DNA of 53,793 nucleotides from Clostridia bacterium (GTDB lineage Bacteria; Bacillota; Clostridia; Christensenellales; Borkfalkiaceae), in assembly GCA_900770685.1 (NCBI GenBank), contig CAAGLC010000120.1, forward strand, positions 1-53,793, given 5' to 3'. Of the stretch, positions 1 through 8,114 are shown piece by piece. Positions within the stretch are counted from its first letter, which is position 1. Every line of letters starts with the position of its first letter. The notes under the pieces are model-generated. The model did no database searches. It was given only the letters and a program-made list of their open reading frames with translations, and had not been told where the DNA came from. Position numbers and translations under genes: made by a program.

Positions 1-1
1 A

Positions 2-307
2 GTTGATAGAAGAGGCGCAGGAATGACGGTAAAGCAAATATGCGCTGTCCTATTCCCCGACGATACTGACGACGTAAAAAATACCGCATATCTTCGTCAA
101 CTTATAATGGACTTAAAAAACACCTTAAAAACGGTGGGCGCTGACGCTGCGTTTTGTCACGAAACCCCGTTTTATCGCGTTGATACAAGTTTAATTAAAT
201 GTGATTATTTTAGTTATTTAGAAACGGGCAAACCAGAGTTTTTGGGTGAGTATATGACACAATTTAGTTGGGCAGACGAAACTTGTGCTTATCTACAATT
301 TAAATAG
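2..307 (+). CDS. C-terminal part of a transcriptional activator-domain (BTAD/SARP-like) regulator, 5' partial
   Basis: The reading frame is open to the left edge of the window, and residues upstream of the first internal ATG (position 23) already read like the family consensus (VDRRGAGMTVKQICAVLFPDD). The true start is therefore outside the window. The pattern of a winged-helix unit followed by 'YLRQLIMDLKNTLK' and a final 'FLGEYMTQFSWADE' resembles the DNA-binding and BTAD region of response regulators that carry a bacterial transcriptional activator domain. It ends naturally with a stop and is followed by a strong terminator. The target genes cannot be told from the fragment. Confidence 0.55.
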   Translation, partial: VDRRGAGMTVKQICAVLFPDDTDDVKNTAYLRQLIMDLKNTLKTVGADAAFCHETPFYRVDTSLIKCDYFSYLETGKPEFLGEYMTQFSWADETCAYLQFK

Positions 308-325
308 GATAACAGCAGTATATTA

Positions 326-353
326 AAAGAACGGTTTTTTATAGCCGTTCTTT
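326..353 (+). terminator. Intrinsic terminator after the partial regulator
   Basis: The 9-bp stem AAAGAACGG/CCGTTCTTT is followed by a run of T. It lies just downstream of the stop codon at 307. Confidence 0.85.
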
Positions 354-357
354 TTTA

Positions 358-378
358 TTGTAACACTTTTGTAACACT
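358..378 (+). repeat. Tandem 10-bp direct repeats, possible operator
   Basis: TTGTAACACT occurs at 358-367 and again at 369-378, one helical turn apart (11 bp). It lies upstream of the small membrane-protein gene. A regulator binding site is a reasonable guess only. Confidence 0.3.
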
Positions 379-428
379 GCATTTGTTAATATAACCATAT
401 AGTTTTTAAGTTAACAGGAGTAACCATA

Positions 429-839
429 ATGCTTATTTACATAATCTTATGTATAATCGCCGGAATTCTTTCGTTTATACTTCTTGGGTATCTAACAAAA
501 AAAGCCGATGGAGTGGTTTACAATAACCTTGACAACGTAGGCAAAATTACCAATATCGTATTAACGATTGCTTATGTTTTTATATCTCCATTATATCTTT
601 TTCTCGGTTTGATTTCAAATCCTGCGCATGAAGGATTTTTAGGTGTTATTGGTTGGATAATTAGTTTTTTAAACGCTTCAACTGCCTTGTTTTGTGGGCT
701 TGGTCTTGGCTTATCTGTTGCTTGGCGTAAAAAAGGCAAAAGCAAATTGAGTTTTGCTATTCAGTTTTTAGGTCTTGTTGCAATAGCTTTTACGGTAATA
801 CTCTTTCTAAACAATTTGCATGTGCTGACGTTATCGTGA
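429..839 (+). CDS. Small integral membrane protein, four predicted TM segments; C terminus possibly rewritten by a deletion
   Basis: This is a 136-residue hydrophobic protein of unknown function. Membrane segments are visible at about residues 2-21, 40-62, 70-98 and 108-130, with a basic loop (AWRKKGKSKL) between the last two. The start is supported by an AGGAG motif 8 nt upstream. The last few codons (after about residue 125) overlap, in another frame, sequence that codes for a recognisable azoreductase fragment. The natural C-terminal tail has probably been lost at a deletion junction near 800-812. No family was recognised. Confidence 0.55.
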   Translation: MLIYIILCIIAGILSFILLGYLTKKADGVVYNNLDNVGKITNIVLTIAYVFISPLYLFLGLISNPAHEGFLGVIGWIISFLNASTALFCGLGLGLSVAWRKKGKSKLSFAIQFLGLVAIAFTVILFLNNLHVLTLS

Positions 840-1168
840 TTGCCGCCCCTTATTGGGATATGATGTTTCCAGCTGTTGTAAAAAATTACTTTGAAAAGAT
901 TACGGTAAACGGCTTGACTTTTGCTTATGGCGAAAATGGTATTCCTTATGGGTTATGCAAAGCAAAAAAACTCATTTACGTTACAACGTCTGGTGGACCT
1001 ATCGTTTATAATTTTGGGTTTGATTACGTTAACGCACTAGCTAAATGTTTTTATAATATACCTGAAGTTCAATTCGTTTCTGCAGAGGGGCTTGACGTTT
1101 ACGGTTCGGACGTTACTAAAATCATTAACGAAACTAAGCGAGCTTTTAATCCTGTTGGCGTTGATTGA
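806..1168 (+). pseudogene. N-terminally deleted FMN-dependent NADH-azoreductase/quinone oxidoreductase (AzoR-like) remnant
   Basis: The frame reads KQFACADVIVIAAPYWD, then 'FPAVVKNYFEKITVNGLTFAYGENG' and 'LIYVTTSGGP'. This is the characteristic middle and C-terminal part of AzoR-type flavodoxin-fold NADH:quinone/azo reductases, which are normally about 200 residues. The N-terminal half, with the first FMN phosphate-binding loop, is absent. Homology begins abruptly near 806 inside the end of the preceding membrane-protein gene. The first possible start is a GTG at 836 inside a conserved strand, with no ribosome binding site. A deletion that fused two genes is the simplest explanation. A functional protein is unlikely. 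Confidence 0.75.
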
Positions 1169-1391
1169 TTGCTAATATTCACGCAATAATTAAAGAAGCT
1201 ATAAAAAAGGTTATAATATATAGATAGACGGTATGGGAAAATGATGCCGTCTTTTCTATTGCTAAAAATAAATAAAGATATTTCAAAGTAAAAAATGATG
1301 GTAAAATTCTTCGGTTTTAACACGGAAAATGCACGTTGGGTTAGAACAGCGAAATTAAGATAGGTATAATTCTAAAAATGGATAAAAAATA

Positions 1392-1414
1392 GCCCAAAAC
1401 ATATCGTTTTGGGC
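1392..1414 (-). terminator. Terminator-like hairpin
   Basis: The perfect 9-bp stem GCCCAAAAC/GTTTTGGGC is flanked by A/T tracts on both sides. It could end transcription on either strand. The U-rich tract on the minus strand (1381-1391) follows the stem directly. Confidence 0.6.
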
Positions 1415-1420
1415 AAAAAA

Positions 1421-1437
1421 ATGGCACACCGTAAGGG
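1421..1437. repeat. Detached 17-bp copy of the tRNA-Arg 3' end (possible att-like scar)
   Basis: ATGGCACACCGTAAGGG at 1421-1437 is identical to 1598-1614, which is the complement of the last T-arm and acceptor bases plus CCA of tRNA-Arg. A weaker third copy (ACACCGTAGGGG) lies near 1530. Duplicated tRNA 3' ends are the classic footprint of tyrosine-recombinase integration. No integrase is present in the window. Confidence 0.45.
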
Positions 1438-1560
1438 GGATTCCCCTGTTAGGGGAAATGTCGCACGGTCATACAGCGATAATCCGTGGCGACAAAAGGG
1501 TTGCCGTCCGACGCTAGTCGATCGAACACCGTAGGGGTTCCTATCCCCTTTGGGGATAGC

Positions 1561-1596
1561 AAAAAAGACAAGGGGTTATTACTCCTTGTCTTTTTT
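1561..1596 (-). terminator. Terminator of tRNA-Arg
   Basis: A 13-bp stem (AAAAAAGACAAGG with CCTTGTCTTTTTT) around a 10-nt loop. It lies directly 3' of the tRNA on the minus strand. Confidence 0.8.
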
Positions 1597-1598
1597 GA

Positions 1599-1675
1599 TG
1601 GCACACCGTAAGGGACTCGAACCCCTAACCTTTGCGTCCGTAGCGCAACGCTCTATCCAATTGAGCTAACGGTGC
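1599..1675 (-). tRNA. tRNA-Arg (anticodon ACG)
   Basis: The cloverleaf was read on the minus strand. The acceptor stem is GCACCGT with ACGGTGT and the D-arm region is AGCTCAATTGGATAGAGC. The anticodon arm is TTGCG-CTACGGA-CGCAA, giving anticodon ACG, and the T arm is AGGGGTTCGAGTCCCTT. CCA is encoded (1599-1601). The gene is 77 nt including CCA. Confidence 0.95.
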
Positions 1676-1771
1676 ATATTTTCGTTTAGGCTATCTAAAA
1701 AGATAGCCTAAACATTTTATAATATTTTTTTACTTTTGTCAAATTATTAAAACAAATACTTAAAATAACTT

Positions 1772-3586
1772 TTATAAAAGAACGGCTTTTATTCTTCTTA
1801 CGCCAGAAGACGAACTTTCCTCTTTCTTAATCTTAAACTTGCCGAGTTCTTTGGTATTAGCAACGTGAGGTCCACCACAAATTTGTTTATCTACTCCCTC
1901 TATGGTGTAAACGGTTACGAGTTGATCGTCGCTATCTGCGTGGAAAACGCCGTAAGCACCTTCTTTTACTGCTTGACTATATTTAACTTCGCTCCTTACC
2001 ACGTCAATCTCTTTACTAATAACGTCGTTAACGAAGTTTTCTAATTCCGTCAACTCTTCCGCCGTCATCTTATGGTCTAAGTTAAAGTCAAAACGAAGTC
2101 TTTCTTCGGTAATATTAGAACCTTTTTGTTCGGTCGCAGTTCCAAACATTTTTCTTAATCCCGCAAGCATAACGTGCGTTGCCGTATGGTACTTAATGGT
2201 TTTATCCGTTTGCTCGGTTAAACCACCCTTAGCACTTTGCGCTTGCGCCTTAGATAATTCTTGATGCGCCTTAAAACACTCGTTAAATCCTTTTTCGTCT
2301 ACGGTTAAATTTCTTTCACCTGCTAATTCTATCGTTAATTCGAGCGGAAAACCAAAAGTATCGTAAAGTCTGAACGCTTGCTTACCGTTAATCTCCGTTT
2401 CAATAGCGTAGTTTGGATCTTTAGCGCTCATAAACGCGTTCTTTCTTTCCATACCGATAATGCATTTATCGAACTCTTTAATACCAGACGCCAAAGTTGC
2501 TTCAAACTTCTTTGATTCCTTTTCTATTTCCGATAAAATATATTGTTCTTTTTCTACTAAGTTTGGATACGCCTCGTCGTAAACGGTTTCTATAAATATC
2601 TTAGCAACTTCTTGAAGAACTTCTGACGAAACGCTTAAATCTCTACAATATCTAATCGCTCTTCTTAAAAGTCTTCTTAAGATATAGCCTGCGCCCGTAT
2701 TAGACGGTACGATTCCGTTTTTATCGCCGATAAGCATAACTGCCGTTCTAACGTGGTCGGAAATAATACGCATTGCCTTTCTTGCTTTTTCATCATTGTC
2801 GTAACTTTTATTAGAAACGCTTTCTAAATATTTTATAGCGCCTTCAAATAAATCGGTTTTATATCCGTCGGACAAGCCGTTTAGGAAAACTAATAATCTA
2901 TCCAAACCAAAGCCTGTGTCAACGTTCTTGTTTTCCAACTCAGTATAGCCGTCTGCTTGCTTTTTATATTGCATATAAACGTCGTTACCTATCTCGACGT
3001 ATCTATCCGAAGTTAAAAAGTCTGAAGAATCCTTACCTTCCGTTCTCGGATAAAACCACTCGTTATCAGGTCCGCAAGGTGTTCCTACGGTTCCTTCTAA
3101 TTCCCACCAGTTATCTTTTTTGGGAAGATAAAAGATATTTTCCTCTTTTATTCCTAATTCTTTTAAGTAATTGGCAGTTTCTTCGTCACGCGGGACTAAA
3201 TCGTTTCCCTCGAATACGGTTGAACATATTTTATCCTTGTCAAACCCGAAAACTTCGGTTAACAATTCAAACGTCCAAGCAGTTTTTTCCTTTTTGAAAT
3301 AATCGCCGAGCGACCAGTTTCCCATCATCTCAAAAAAAGTGAAGTGCGTTGCGTCGCCAACCGAATCTATATCAACCGTTCTAACGCAACCTTGAACGTT
3401 ACAAAGCCTAGTTCCTTTCGGATGCGATTTACCAAGTAAATACGGCATAAGCGGTTGCATACCCGCAACGTTAAACATAACGCCCGTCGTTCCATCACCA
3501 ATAAGAGATACCGCGCCGATATTAACGTGCCCTTTGCTTTCGTAAAATTTAATCCATTTTTCCCTTAACTCTTTAGAAGTAATCAT
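1772..3586 (-). CDS. alaS: Alanyl-tRNA synthetase, short form lacking the C-terminal C-Ala domain
   Basis: Charges tRNA-Ala in the cytosol. The class II catalytic domain is recognisable (NVAGMQPLMPYLLGKSHP, 'THFTFFEMMGNWSLGDYFK', 'TPCGPDNEWFY'). A tRNA-binding middle part with 'GAGYILRRLLRRAIRY' follows, then the editing domain with the zinc-type motifs HTATH and CGGPHV. The protein ends about 25 residues after CGGPHV. Usual bacterial AlaRS is about 870 residues and carries a DHHA1/C-Ala domain, so this 604-residue protein lacks it. The ATG at 3586 was chosen over an upstream in-frame one because it follows the cysS stop by 2 nt and matches the family N terminus (ITSKELREKWIKFYESKGH). It is last in the deoR-cysE-cysS-alaS operon. 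A second, full-length alaS elsewhere cannot be excluded. Confidence 0.9.
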   Translation of the reverse strand: MITSKELREKWIKFYESKGHVNIGAVSLIGDGTTGVMFNVAGMQPLMPYLLGKSHPKGTRLCNVQGCVRTVDIDSVGDATHFTFFEMMGNWSLGDYFKKEKTAWTFELLTEVFGFDKDKICSTVFEGNDLVPRDEETANYLKELGIKEENIFYLPKKDNWWELEGTVGTPCGPDNEWFYPRTEGKDSSDFLTSDRYVEIGNDVYMQYKKQADGYTELENKNVDTGFGLDRLLVFLNGLSDGYKTDLFEGAIKYLESVSNKSYDNDEKARKAMRIISDHVRTAVMLIGDKNGIVPSNTGAGYILRRLLRRAIRYCRDLSVSSEVLQEVAKIFIETVYDEAYPNLVEKEQYILSEIEKESKKFEATLASGIKEFDKCIIGMERKNAFMSAKDPNYAIETEINGKQAFRLYDTFGFPLELTIELAGERNLTVDEKGFNECFKAHQELSKAQAQSAKGGLTEQTDKTIKYHTATHVMLAGLRKMFGTATEQKGSNITEERLRFDFNLDHKMTAEELTELENFVNDVISKEIDVVRSEVKYSQAVKEGAYGVFHADSDDQLVTVYTIEGVDKQICGGPHVANTKELGKFKIKKEESSSSGVRRIKAVLL

Positions 3587-3588
3587 TA

Positions 3589-4986
3589 TTAACCCTCTTT
3601 TTTTATTAACGTGTAACAATCTTTAGCGTCTTTAATTTCGTATCCCAACTCTAAAAGTTGATTTCTTAGTTGGTCGGACGTTGCCCAATCCTTGTTTTGT
3701 CTAGCAATTAATCTGCGTTCTGCTATTTCTTTAATCTCAGAAGGAATTTCCAAGTTTTCCGTTTTAGCGTACTTTGAAAGGAAATCCTTAGCGTCTTTAG
3801 TAAACAATCCCAATAATGCATAGGTCTTTATAACCTGATTTATATCTGCGCCTGCGCTCTTATCACCGTTGGCAATTTTGCTTTTAATTTTCTTAAAAAT
3901 TCCGTAAAGATTGCTTATTGCAAGCGCGGTATTAAAGTCGTCGTCCATAGCAAGATTGAACTGCGCGTCTATTTCGGGGTTTTCACCAACTATTTCTATA
4001 CCCTTTTCCTTTGCAGAAAGAATTACGTTATAGAAATCACAAAGGTGTTTTTCTGCTTCTGGGAATAGTTTATCCGTTACGTTTATATCCCCCCTATAGT
4101 TAGTTTCAAGCAAAGCGAACTTAACCGTTTCGTCGGAATATTTATCAAGCAAATCCTTAAGCAATAAACTGTTTCCCAACGACTTACTCATTTTTTGTCC
4201 GTTAACTTTGATTAATCCGTTGTGAATCCAATAGTTAACGAATTGTTTTCCCGTGAGCGCTTCGGTTTGTGCAATCTCGTTTTCGTGGTGCGGGAATATT
4301 AAATCGCGTCCGCCACCGTGAATATCGATACGGTCACCGAAAGTTTTTCTATTCATAGTCGAGCATTCTATGTGCCAACCGGGTCTTCCCTTTCCCCAAG
4401 GCGAATCCCACATTGGTTCACCCGGTTTTGCCGATTTCCATAAAGCGAAATCTAAAGGATTTCTCTTCATCTCGTCGTTTTCCACTCTAACGCCGTTCAT
4501 TGCGTCTTCTAAATTCCTATGCGAAAGTTTACCGTACGACGGAAAACTATCTACCGAAAAATAAACGTCGCCCTTTGGAACGGCGTATGCGTGCCCCTTT
4601 TCTATTAACGCTTCAACGAAAGCGATAATATCGTCGGTACACTCGGTTGCTTTAATCCAAACGGTAGGGTCGCCAACGTTAAATCTACGCATTTGCTCGT
4701 CTATATTCTTAATCATAGAAAGAGCGTACTCGTCGGCGGGAATTCCCGTTTCATTAGATTTTATTATGATTTTATCGTCAATATCGGTATAATTTCTCGC
4801 ATAAACTACCTGATATCCCGATTTTTCTAAGTATTTTCTTATTATATCGTAAATGAGCGCTTGATACGCGTGCCCTATGTGAGCTTCGCCGGAAACGGTT
4901 ATTCCACAAGCGTACATGGTAACCTTTCCTTCCTCTATAGGTTTAAATTCTTGCTTTGTTCCCGTTAAGGTGTTATATATTTTCAT
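3589..4986 (-). CDS. cysS: Cysteinyl-tRNA synthetase
   Basis: A class I synthetase that attaches cysteine to tRNA-Cys. Visible motifs are the first zinc ligand in MYACGITV, the HIGH signature as AHIGHA near residue 36-41, WHIECS, HGGGRDLIFPHHENE (further zinc ligands) and the KMSKS loop as QKMSKSLGN. At 465 residues it has normal length. It lies 24 bp downstream of cysE, so cysteine synthesis and cysteine charging are transcribed together. No T-box-like leader was seen in front of the operon. Confidence 0.97.
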   Translation of the reverse strand: MKIYNTLTGTKQEFKPIEEGKVTMYACGITVSGEAHIGHAYQALIYDIIRKYLEKSGYQVVYARNYTDIDDKIIIKSNETGIPADEYALSMIKNIDEQMRRFNVGDPTVWIKATECTDDIIAFVEALIEKGHAYAVPKGDVYFSVDSFPSYGKLSHRNLEDAMNGVRVENDEMKRNPLDFALWKSAKPGEPMWDSPWGKGRPGWHIECSTMNRKTFGDRIDIHGGGRDLIFPHHENEIAQTEALTGKQFVNYWIHNGLIKVNGQKMSKSLGNSLLLKDLLDKYSDETVKFALLETNYRGDINVTDKLFPEAEKHLCDFYNVILSAKEKGIEIVGENPEIDAQFNLAMDDDFNTALAISNLYGIFKKIKSKIANGDKSAGADINQVIKTYALLGLFTKDAKDFLSKYAKTENLEIPSEIKEIAERRLIARQNKDWATSDQLRNQLLELGYEIKDAKDCYTLIKKEG

Positions 4987-5010
4987 AATTTACTTCCTCT
5001 CTCTATAGCC

Positions 5011-5664
5011 TTATTGGTCTTTGTCTTGGTTGGTTTTTTCAATCTTATTGATTTTTTCTTCCAACTTAAACACCATATCTCTTAAATGACAAATCTCTTC
5101 GTGTAATGGGTCTTTCTTTTCTTGCTCGAAGTCGTTAGGAAGTTTTTCGCCGTTTATTCTTACAACTATTCCCGGCACGCCGACTACGGTTGCATATGCC
5201 GGAACTTCCTTTAATACTACTGCGCCTGCACCGATTTTAGCGTATTCACCAACGGTGAAGCCACCTAAAACCTTTGCTCCCGCGCTTATCATTACGCCTT
5301 TTTTTATGGTCGGATGTCTTTTGCCTTTTTCTTTACCCGTACCACCTAAGGTTACGCCTTGGTAAATAACTACTCCTTCTTCAATTTCCGCCGTTTCACC
5401 TATAACCACGCCTTCACCGTGATCGATAAAAACTCCACCTGCAATCTTTGCCGCAGGGTGAATTTCTATTCCCGTTAAAAACTTTGCAAATTGACTGGTT
5501 AACCTAGCAAGCGTCTTGAACTTGATTTTATATAAGAAGTTTGCCCATCTGTGCCATGATAACGCCTTAACTCCCGAATAGGTAAGCCATATTTCAAATT
5601 TATTTCTTGCAGCGGGATCGTTTTGCTTTGCAGCCCTAATATCCGCGCGTAATCTCTTAAACAT
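5011..5664 (-). CDS. cysE: Serine O-acetyltransferase
   Basis: Makes O-acetylserine from serine and acetyl-CoA, the first committed step of cysteine synthesis. The left-handed beta-helix hexapeptide repeats are plain (IHPAAKIAGGVFIDHGEGVVIGE, then GVTLGGTG, 'GAKVLGGFTVGEYAKIGAGAVVL'). His in FIDHGEG is part of the active site. A Lys/Glu-rich tail ends the 217-residue protein. It starts 14 bp after the DeoR-family gene and precedes cysS in the same operon. Confidence 0.95.
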   Translation of the reverse strand: MFKRLRADIRAAKQNDPAARNKFEIWLTYSGVKALSWHRWANFLYKIKFKTLARLTSQFAKFLTGIEIHPAAKIAGGVFIDHGEGVVIGETAEIEEGVVIYQGVTLGGTGKEKGKRHPTIKKGVMISAGAKVLGGFTVGEYAKIGAGAVVLKEVPAYATVVGVPGIVVRINGEKLPNDFEQEKKDPLHEEICHLRDMVFKLEEKINKIEKTNQDKDQ

Positions 5665-5677
5665 TTTTATTATTCCC

Positions 5678-6436
5678 TTATACTACTTTTATTCCGTTTT
5701 GCTCCATAACGAGTTTGGCTTCTCGCGGGAAGTTTTTATCTACTACCATACAATTTACGTCAGTTAGACTAGCAAAAGTGTAAGGCGTTTTTTTGTTAAC
5801 CTTAGAACTGTCTAAAAGCATAATAACTAGGTCTGCCTTTTGAATAACGCTTCTTTTAACTTCAGCTTCCGATTGACTTCCACAAGTAAAACAACCGGTA
5901 TCTTTTATATATCCCGTTGCAGTCATTATCGCCGTTTCAATATTAATGCTATTTATGAAATCTATACAAGATTTTCCAACGGTAATAAAGGTGTTTTTGT
6001 TCAAATCTCCACCTAATAACGACACGGTTGGTTTATGCTTACGCAAAATTGTTTCGGCAATAATTAAAGCGTTTGTTAAAACGTAAAAGTTGTCGTCGGG
6101 AAGAGCCCTTGCAAAATACGTGGTCGTTGAACCTGCGTCTATAAAAATACAACTCTTTGGCTCGACAAGTTTTACCGCCTTTTCTGCAATTTCAAGTTTT
6201 TCCGCCGTGTTGTAATTAATACGCTCGGAAAAATCCGTTTCCTTCGCTCTTAAAACGGTATCAACTGAAAGCGCTCCTCCGGAAATTCTAATTATCGCGT
6301 TATTTTCTTCTAGACGGTTTAAGTCCCTTCTCAACGTCATTGACGAAACGTCAGGGAACATACACTCCAACTCGTGAAAAGTTATTTTTCCGTTTTTATC
6401 TATGAATTCCTTTATATGAAATAATCTATCCTTCAT
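5678..6436 (-). CDS. DeoR-family transcriptional regulator
   Basis: A 252-residue regulator with an N-terminal DeoR helix-turn-helix (VSSMTLRRDLNRLEENNAIIRISGGA). The C-terminal sugar-phosphate-sensing DeoRC domain shows FIDAGSTTTYFARALP, VLTNAL, LLGGDLNKNTF and 'LLDSSKVNKKTPYTFASL'. Members usually repress sugar catabolic operons and respond to phosphorylated sugars. It heads an operon with cysE, cysS and alaS, not sugar genes. It may therefore simply share a transcript, or autoregulate it. The effector cannot be deduced. Confidence 0.85.
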   Translation of the reverse strand: MKDRLFHIKEFIDKNGKITFHELECMFPDVSSMTLRRDLNRLEENNAIIRISGGALSVDTVLRAKETDFSERINYNTAEKLEIAEKAVKLVEPKSCIFIDAGSTTTYFARALPDDNFYVLTNALIIAETILRKHKPTVSLLGGDLNKNTFITVGKSCIDFINSINIETAIMTATGYIKDTGCFTCGSQSEAEVKRSVIQKADLVIMLLDSSKVNKKTPYTFASLTDVNCMVVDKNFPREAKLVMEQNGIKVV

Positions 6437-6587
6437 TTAGGCTTCTCCCCTTTTGAAATATTTTACCACTTTAGCGTCCATTTTGCAAACGTAAAAGGTT
6501 ACAACTTAACAATTTTGTTAATTTTTTTCATTAACTTTTAATAGTTGTGTCATTTTAACAAAATCTTGGCATATTTAGCTTAAAACC

Positions 6588-6616
6588 TTGATTTTAATTT
6601 AAAATAAGTCTATAAT
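6588..6616 (+). promoter_or_regulatory. Sigma-A promoter for serS
   Basis: TTGATT (6588-6593), a 17-bp spacer and TATAAT (6611-6616), 32 bp before the serS start codon. There is no room for a T-box leader between it and the gene. Confidence 0.75.
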
Positions 6617-6648
6617 ATAAAAAAGTAGATTTTAACGGAGATTTAGAA

Positions 6649-7929
6649 ATGCTCGACCTAAGAAAAATTCAAGAAAATAAAGAAAAAATAACCGAACTTC
6701 TTGCTAGAAAAGGTTACGTTGCCGATTTCGACACCATTTTAGCGCTCGACGAGCAAAGAAGAAAAGTTATTTCAGAAGTTGAAGCCTTAAAGGCGGAAAG
6801 AAACAAAGTTTCTGCAACTATTCCGGCGTTAAAAAAGCAAGGTCAACCTGTTGACGCTATTTTTGCTGAAATGAGAACGCTCGGCGACAAGATTGCAGAG
6901 GGTGATAAAGAGGCGAAAGAACTTGACGAGAAGGTTTTTTCATTGCTTGCCGTTATACCTAACGTTCCGGACGAAGATTTGGCGTCAGGCGAAAAAGAAA
7001 GCAACGAAGTTATCAAAATCGTTGGTAAAAAGCCTGAATTTGACTTCCCTCTTCAAAACCACGTTGACCTTTGCACCAAACTCGGCATTATCGATTACGC
7101 AAGGGGTACTAAACTTTCCGGCGGTGGATTTTGGCTCTATAGAGGAGACGGCGCAAAATTAGAGTGGGCTTTATTAAATTTCTTTATTTCCGAACACTTA
7201 AAAGACGGTTACGAATTTATTCTTCCCCCTCACCAATTGGGATACAACTGTGGATTCGGAGCAGGTCAATTTCCCAAGTTCTCAGACGAGGTTTATTGGC
7301 TTGATTGCGACCAAACGAGAGAGAAAAACCGCTTTATGCTTCCCACGGCGGAAACTGCGCTCGTTAACTTATACGCAGGTGAAATCGTTGACGAGGCTAA
7401 ACTTCCAATGAAGTTCTTCGCTTACACTCCTTGTTATAGAAAAGAGGCAGGCTCATATAGAGCGGAAGAACGCGGTATGGTTAGAGGTCACCAATTCAAT
7501 AAAGTGGAAATGGTTCAATACGCTCACCCTGAAAAGAGTATGCAAGCGTTTAACGAATTAGTTGATAAAGCAGCTTCGTTGGTTGAAAAATTAGGACTAC
7601 ACTTCCGTGTTAGCAAACTTGCAGCAGGCGATTGCTCGGCTTCAATGGCTAGAACTTACGATATTGAAGTTTGGATTCCTTCTATGGGAATTTACAAGGA
7701 AATCAGTTCAGTTTCTAACGCAAACGACTATCAAGCAAGAAGAAACAACACCAAGTACCGTGATTCAAGAACTGGCAAACCTGCATTTTTACACACCCTT
7801 AACGGTTCGGGACTCGCAACTTCAAGAGTATTCCCCGCTTTAGTTGAACAATATCAAAATGCAGACGGCTCGATTACCATACCAAAAGTTTTAAGACCGT
7901 TTATGGGCGGACAAGAAGTTATTAAGTAA
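6649..7929 (+). CDS. serS: Seryl-tRNA synthetase
   Basis: Charges tRNA-Ser (and tRNA-Sec where present). The N terminus is the long helical tRNA-binding arm (about residues 25-110, rich in Lys/Glu). The class II core follows with GGGFWLYRGDGAKLE, 'LPTAETALVNLYAGE', 'TPCYRKEAGSYRAEERGMVRGHQF' and 'NGSGLATSRVFPALVEQYQ'. At 426 residues it is full length. It has its own promoter, a GGAG site 8 nt before ATG and a terminator, so it is monocistronic and divergent from the deoR operon. Confidence 0.97.
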   Translation: MLDLRKIQENKEKITELLARKGYVADFDTILALDEQRRKVISEVEALKAERNKVSATIPALKKQGQPVDAIFAEMRTLGDKIAEGDKEAKELDEKVFSLLAVIPNVPDEDLASGEKESNEVIKIVGKKPEFDFPLQNHVDLCTKLGIIDYARGTKLSGGGFWLYRGDGAKLEWALLNFFISEHLKDGYEFILPPHQLGYNCGFGAGQFPKFSDEVYWLDCDQTREKNRFMLPTAETALVNLYAGEIVDEAKLPMKFFAYTPCYRKEAGSYRAEERGMVRGHQFNKVEMVQYAHPEKSMQAFNELVDKAASLVEKLGLHFRVSKLAAGDCSASMARTYDIEVWIPSMGIYKEISSVSNANDYQARRNNTKYRDSRTGKPAFLHTLNGSGLATSRVFPALVEQYQNADGSITIPKVLRPFMGGQEVIK

Positions 7930-7963
7930 TTCTCTTTTTGTAAAATTTAATTTATTAAAAAAT

Positions 7964-7995
7964 AAAAATGCTATCTCATTTACGATAGCATTTTT
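7964..7995 (+). terminator. Terminator of serS
   Basis: Stem AAAAATGCTATC/GATAGCATTTTT followed by further T residues. Confidence 0.85.
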
Positions 7996-8052
7996 TATTA
8001 CCGTCTATTTTCTTGGCAACCAACCGTTTTCTCATTATAAGTTGAAAGCGTA

Positions 8053-8081
8053 TTGACTTTATTTTAACTCAATGATAAAAT
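8053..8081 (+). promoter_or_regulatory. Sigma-A promoter for the aldose-epimerase-like gene
   Basis: TTGACT (8053-8058), 17-bp spacer, TAAAAT (8076-8081). The coding sequence starts at 8115 after AAAGGAA. Confidence 0.7.
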
Positions 8082-8114
8082 GTTTTTTAGAAAATATACT
8101 AAAAGGAATTTACT

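Larger units (their letters stand above)
1169..1598. other. 430-bp gene-free region with hairpins and tRNA 3'-end-like repeats
   Basis: No credible ORF was found. The region holds a terminator-like hairpin (1392-1414), a GC-richer, strongly structured stretch (about 1421-1560) and the terminator of tRNA-Arg (1561-1596). Within it, TGTCGC-ACGG near 1458 can pair with CCGTGGCGACA near 1490, leaving one bulged base. The structured part is bordered by a 17-bp copy of the tRNA-Arg 3' end. It could be the scar of an integrated element or an uncharacterised structured RNA. Confidence 0.5.

Noticed and set aside
1421..1560. A second tRNA gene left of tRNA-Arg
   Set aside because: Only the 3' terminal bases resemble a tRNA. 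No matching 5' acceptor strand, D arm or anticodon arm could be placed.
6437..6648. T-box leader before serS or the cysS/alaS operon
   Set aside because: The serS promoter lies 32 bp from its start codon. No specifier-loop structure or TGGNACCGCG-type T-box sequence was found on either strand.
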